Assembly (NCBI GenBank): GCA_964276095.1
Contig: CAXYDR010000001.1
Coordinates: 310,001-374,000 of the forward strand
Direction of reading: 5' to 3'
From: GCA-2733415 sp964276095
GTDB taxonomy: Bacteria; Bacteroidota; Bacteroidia; Flavobacteriales; Flavobacteriaceae
DNA: 64,000 nt
Under the pieces are notes generated by a model, which was not told the DNA's origin, did no database searches, and saw nothing but the letters and a program-made list of their open reading frames with translations. The position numbers were made by a program, and so were the translations under genes. Positions 61,204-64,000 of the stretch are shown here, piece after piece; within the stretch, counting starts at the first letter, position 1, and the number at the start of each line of letters is the position of its first letter.

Positions 61204-62982
61204 ATGAGTAAACCAATATTAGCAATTTATGCTCGTAAATCTGGAAGTAATAAAAATGATACAAGTATCGACCATCAAATAAATGGAGGTATTAAATATG
61301 CAAATTCTAATGATTTAGATTATATTGAATATGTTGATGAAAATATTTCGGGTACTAAAGGGCTAGATACTTTTGATGTATTAGACTCTAATTTCAGTAA
61401 AGTAGAATATTTTGACAGACCACAATTCGCCCAAATGATTCTTGATATAAAAAAAGATAAAATAAATGCCATTTGGGTTTATAATCAAGATAGAATAGAA
61501 CGAAACACGAATATTTGGCTGATGTTCGCTACGTTAGTATTAGATAATAAAATAGATTTCATAGTTAATGGACAAACTGTAGACCTTAATGACCCAATGA
61601 CCAAAATGATGAGCACTATTTTTTCAGTATTCAATGAATATTATGCTATGACTACTTCTTTAAGAGTTAGACCAGCACATAGAACAAATGCAAAAAGGGG
61701 TAAAACTCATGGGATGATAGCTTATGGTTATAAACGTCACCCAACAACTGGAAAATACACAATTGATAAAGCTCAAGAAAAAATAATAAAGGAGATTTTT
61801 AATATGTACTTGTTAGATAATCTTGGGACTTACAAAATAGCAAAGACACTTAATAAAAGAGGAGTTAAAACGTCTTATGCAACTAAAACAGGTTTTTTTA
61901 AACAGAAAAGAAATATACATCAAATAGAACGAAAAAAAGAAGATACTACTTGGTCAGGTTCAACTATTAGCGGTATAGTAAAAAACACTATTTACAAAGG
62001 GTACAAATACCATAGTGATATTAAAGTTGAAACGCCAGTAATAATTGAGCCTAAAATTTGGGAAAAAGTAAATGAGTTACTTCACTCTAACCGTAGAGTA
62101 GGAAAAAGAGCAACATATCATTATCTATTAGAAGATTTTATTTTTTGTAGTCACTGCAAAAATATACTTATTGGGAAAAAACGTTTAACTAGTAAGGAAA
62201 GTGCTTATAAATGTTCAACTAAACAACGAGATATATCAATATGTAAACATTCTAGAGGGTTATCTATTCCTAAGTTAGAAACTTTCATAATAAAGCATCT
62301 TTTTGAAAACTCCGCTCTCAAAGATATGCTAATGGCACAGCCGCAAGACAATAATCTTATCAAAGTAACAGAAGATAAAATAGGTGATGCAAATTCTAAA
62401 CTAGTTAAATTAAGACGAAATAAATCGAATCTACTAAAATTACTTGATAGCGAAGTTGAATTAGATAATCCCAATGAAATGATAGACTCTTTAAACAAAG
62501 TGAATAGAATAATATCAAGTGCTCTTGAAAAGATTCAGGTTTTAAATAATCGATTGGATACTTTAAATCAAACAAAGCGTAGAGTGGAAGTTAAAAATAC
62601 AATTGAAGGTATTGCAAACGACTATTCTTTTGAAACGTTACGTAGAGGTGTCAGAAAACTCATTGAAAGTATAAAGTTACAATATGTAGATATTGGTGAT
62701 AAACGCTATCATAATATATATATCAATTATGTGGGGACTAAAACAACTACCATGTTTAGAACTAATAGAACAGCAATAAATTTTGAATGTATTGGTATCA
62801 AAAAAGAACAATTAACTAGGGTTGTTGTAAGTCCAAAACTACAAGAGCTACTATCTCAATCACCAATGGGGGCTGAAATGTTAGAAAGATATGCTGGTAC
62901 AGAATCTGATACTTTTATTTCAGCTGGTCATTCTTTATTCAATATTAAGATTGATAAAGACAACTTAGTTTTGTTTGATTAA
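61204..62982 (+). CDS. Large serine recombinase (integrase of the element)
   Basis: A 592-residue recombinase. The N-terminal catalytic domain has the nucleophile Ser in IYARKSGSNK (S13), DTSIDHQINGG, RPQFAQMILDI and VYNQDRIERN; a Recombinase domain follows (GYKRHPTTGKYTID, IFNMYLLDN), then a zinc ribbon (FCSHCKN, YKCSTKQRDISICKH) and a coiled coil (~residues 395-470), the usual layout of phage and ICE integrases. I start at ATG 61204, where homology begins, over ATG 61177, which overlaps the gene before it. The stop lies 3 bp from the convergent TIGR02757 gene at the right end. Confidence 0.94.
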   Translation: MSKPILAIYARKSGSNKNDTSIDHQINGGIKYANSNDLDYIEYVDENISGTKGLDTFDVLDSNFSKVEYFDRPQFAQMILDIKKDKINAIWVYNQDRIERNTNIWLMFATLVLDNKIDFIVNGQTVDLNDPMTKMMSTIFSVFNEYYAMTTSLRVRPAHRTNAKRGKTHGMIAYGYKRHPTTGKYTIDKAQEKIIKEIFNMYLLDNLGTYKIAKTLNKRGVKTSYATKTGFFKQKRNIHQIERKKEDTTWSGSTISGIVKNTIYKGYKYHSDIKVETPVIIEPKIWEKVNELLHSNRRVGKRATYHYLLEDFIFCSHCKNILIGKKRLTSKESAYKCSTKQRDISICKHSRGLSIPKLETFIIKHLFENSALKDMLMAQPQDNNLIKVTEDKIGDANSKLVKLRRNKSNLLKLLDSEVELDNPNEMIDSLNKVNRIISSALEKIQVLNNRLDTLNQTKRRVEVKNTIEGIANDYSFETLRRGVRKLIESIKLQYVDIGDKRYHNIYINYVGTKTTTMFRTNRTAINFECIGIKKEQLTRVVVSPKLQELLSQSPMGAEMLERYAGTESDTFISAGHSLFNIKIDKDNLVLFD

Positions 62983-62985
62983 TTA

Positions 62986-63750
62986 TTAAAAACCTTCAAA
63001 AACACCCAACCCAAAAAGAGCAAAATCATATTTTACAGGGTCATTTGCATTTAGCATTCGTAAGCTCGTATCTAATTCCACTACTGCTTTAGCATCATTT
63101 TGCTTTCTGGTCAGTAAACCTAATTTACGAGCTACGTTACCTGAATGAACGTCTAATGGACATGAAAGTATACTTGGTGATATGTTTTTCCAAAGCCCAA
63201 AATCTACTCCCGAAGAGTCATTTCTCACGAGCCACCTAAGCCACATATTAATTTTTTTACAAGCAGATTTCTTAATAGGGTCAGATACATGTTTAGTAGT
63301 TCTCAATGGATGTGGTATTTCAAAAAATATCTTTTTCAATTCATGTATCGCTGGTTGTAATGAGTCATTAGTAGCATAAGTATTAAATATGTTTTCTAAA
63401 CCATTATGATTGCTATATATGTGTTTAAGCGCTTTTATAAAGTGGATAAAATCTATTGAATTAAACGTTCGATGAACAAAACCGTCTAATTGTTCTAAAT
63501 GATGTTCTTCATGATTCATAACGAAATCATAAGGTGAATTACCTAAGAGTTCCATCATTCTATTTCCATTCTTAACAATCATCTTTCGGTTCCCCCATGC
63601 AATAGTAGCAGCTAAAAAACCAGATATTTCAATATCTTCTTTTAAGTTGTATTTGTGTGGAATACTAATCGGGTCAGGTTCAATAAAGTCGAATCTATTG
63701 TATTGATGAACCTTTGAGTCTAGAAAGTCTTTTAAATTATCGATGTTCAA
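62986..63750 (-). CDS. TIGR02757 (DUF2400) family protein, restored by the element's tail
   Basis: A 254-residue protein of unknown function, full length for the family (YNRFDFIEPDPISIPH, FLAATIAWGNRKMI, LSCPLDVHSGNVARKLG). The part from 63750 to about 63246 is host DNA; from CCACAT (63241-63246) to the stop it is element DNA that replaces the host tail now at 41239. The reading frame stays open across the junction, so the gene is probably functional as a chimera. The last helix ends FALFGLGVFEGF. Confidence 0.88.
   Translation of the reverse strand: MNIDNLKDFLDSKVHQYNRFDFIEPDPISIPHKYNLKEDIEISGFLAATIAWGNRKMIVKNGNRMMELLGNSPYDFVMNHEEHHLEQLDGFVHRTFNSIDFIHFIKALKHIYSNHNGLENIFNTYATNDSLQPAIHELKKIFFEIPHPLRTTKHVSDPIKKSACKKINMWLRWLVRNDSSGVDFGLWKNISPSILSCPLDVHSGNVARKLGLLTRKQNDAKAVVELDTSLRMLNANDPVKYDFALFGLGVFEGF
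63241..63246. other. Right attachment-site core (attR)
   Basis: CCACAT inside the TIGR02757 gene, matching the left core at 41494-41499. The five bases beyond it are also partly shared (TAA two bases on). Confidence 0.68.
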
Positions 63751-63773
63751 TACTAATCATTTATTATATGAAA

Positions 63774-63781
63774 CAAACTTA
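63774..63781 (-). promoter_or_regulatory. -7 promoter box of the TIGR02757 gene
   Basis: Minus-strand TAAGTTTG matches TAnnTTTG and lies 23 bp before ATG 63750. Confidence 0.5.
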
Positions 63782-63814
63782 AACAATATTGAAGAACCTT
63801 GTTAACTTTATGTT

Positions 63815-64000
63815 ATGAAGTATTTTTCTAAATTTCAATTTGTTTTAGTAAATGCAAAAAATGATATTATTTGTCAACGTTATTTTCAAATTAATGGATA
63901 TAAAGAAGATATTTTCGTTAATATTTTTATCATTAAAGAATTGATTGATTTGTGTACCAATCTAATCAAAAATGATTTAAAGATTCAAAGTGAAAAATAT
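63815..64000 (+). CDS. Unknown protein, 5' part (cut by window edge)
   Basis: 62 codons open to the window end, starting MKYFSKFQFVLVNAKNDII and continuing with a helix (NIFIIKELIDLCTNLIKND). Divergent from the TIGR02757 gene. The composition is protein-like and no stop occurs, but too little is visible to name a family. Confidence 0.6.
   Translation, partial: MKYFSKFQFVLVNAKNDIICQRYFQINGYKEDIFVNIFIIKELIDLCTNLIKNDLKIQSEKY

Larger units (their letters stand above)
41494..63246. mobile_element. 21.7-kb integrative element inserted in a TIGR02757 gene
   Basis: The ends are set by the two copies of the TIGR02757 gene 3' part, which share CCACAT (41494-41499 and 63241-63246) at the point where left-end homology stops. 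A large serine recombinase lies at the right end and is the probable integrase. The cargo is a minus-strand defence block (R-M, HNH-GHKL, ART/HEPN, helicase) and a replication/recombination block. I see no relaxase, type IV secretion, capsid or tail genes, so it is neither a complete conjugative element nor a prophage. GATC is almost missing across its length. Confidence 0.87.

Noticed and set aside
41494..63246. Element as a prophage or a conjugative element
   Set aside because: No capsid, portal, terminase or tail genes and no relaxase, coupling protein or type IV secretion genes are visible.
41494..63246. GATC scarcity explained by AT-rich composition alone
   Set aside because: Neighbouring chromosome in the same window is similarly AT-rich yet has close to 1.8 GATC per kb.
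1..64000. tRNA or rRNA genes, CRISPR arrays, transposase-bearing insertion sequences
   Set aside because: No regular repeat-spacer pattern, no tRNA-like CCA-arm cloverleaf and no transposase was seen in either strand; the element does not use a tRNA site.

Overview
The window is a 64 kb piece of an AT-rich Bacteroidota chromosome, almost certainly from a marine Flavobacteriaceae (Tenacibaculum/Polaribacter-like, genus not certain). The signs are: TAnnTTTG-type -7 promoter boxes, a SusC/TonB-type receptor with a carboxypeptidase-like plug, a type IX secretion sorting tail on a secreted nuclease, DUF4834, YfhO and BatA family genes, the zapA-6S RNA-rny order, and a gene pair that fits sulfonolipid (capnine) synthesis known from gliding Bacteroidota.

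Bases 1-41,236 and 63,247-64,000 are ordinary chromosome. In order: release factor 2 (cut by the window edge), threonine aldolase, OmpA protein, YbaB, an S9 peptidase lipoprotein, a probable cysteate synthase plus cysteate acyltransferase pair, two small paralogous secreted proteins, an outer-membrane protein, a DUF4834-YfhO-glycosyltransferase operon, an esterase, a T9SS-exported EndA-type nuclease, UvrA, an ECF sigma factor with a 47-residue companion ORF, a cysteine-free endonuclease III, Bcp, XerD, an OmpA/helix-hairpin-helix operon, a TonB receptor plus M23 peptidase operon, ZapA, a 6S RNA candidate, RNase Y, an MBL hydrolase, small regulators, and a five-gene overlapping operon (BatA-like, a catalytically dead dihydroorotase homologue, two small membrane proteins, an esterase).

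Bases 41,494-63,246 are a 21.7 kb integrated element. It has split a TIGR02757 (DUF2400) gene. The old gene tail is stranded at the left end (41,239-41,499), while the element brought its own diverged tail that restores a full gene at the right end (62,986-63,750). The shared core is the 6-bp CCACAT. A large serine recombinase ends 3 bp from the restored gene. The left half of the element is a defence block on the minus strand: a Sau3AI/MutH-type nuclease with a cytosine-5 methyltransferase, an HNH-GHKL ATPase fusion, a PD-(D/E)XK-like protein, a membrane protein, an ADP-ribosyltransferase/HEPN pair and an SF1 helicase. The right half looks like the element's own upkeep: an XRE regulator, membrane/zinc-finger proteins, a large helicase plus polymerase-like protein, a second phage-type cytosine methyltransferase, a small serine resolvase with repeats in front of it, an ART-like small protein and the integrase.

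The most striking signal is sequence-wide: by eye the element holds only two GATC sites in 21.7 kb, both in non-coding hairpin DNA, against about 16 in the first 9 kb and about 16 in the 8.7 kb of chromosome just left of it. This matches the predicted GATC specificity of the Sau3AI-like system carried by the element.
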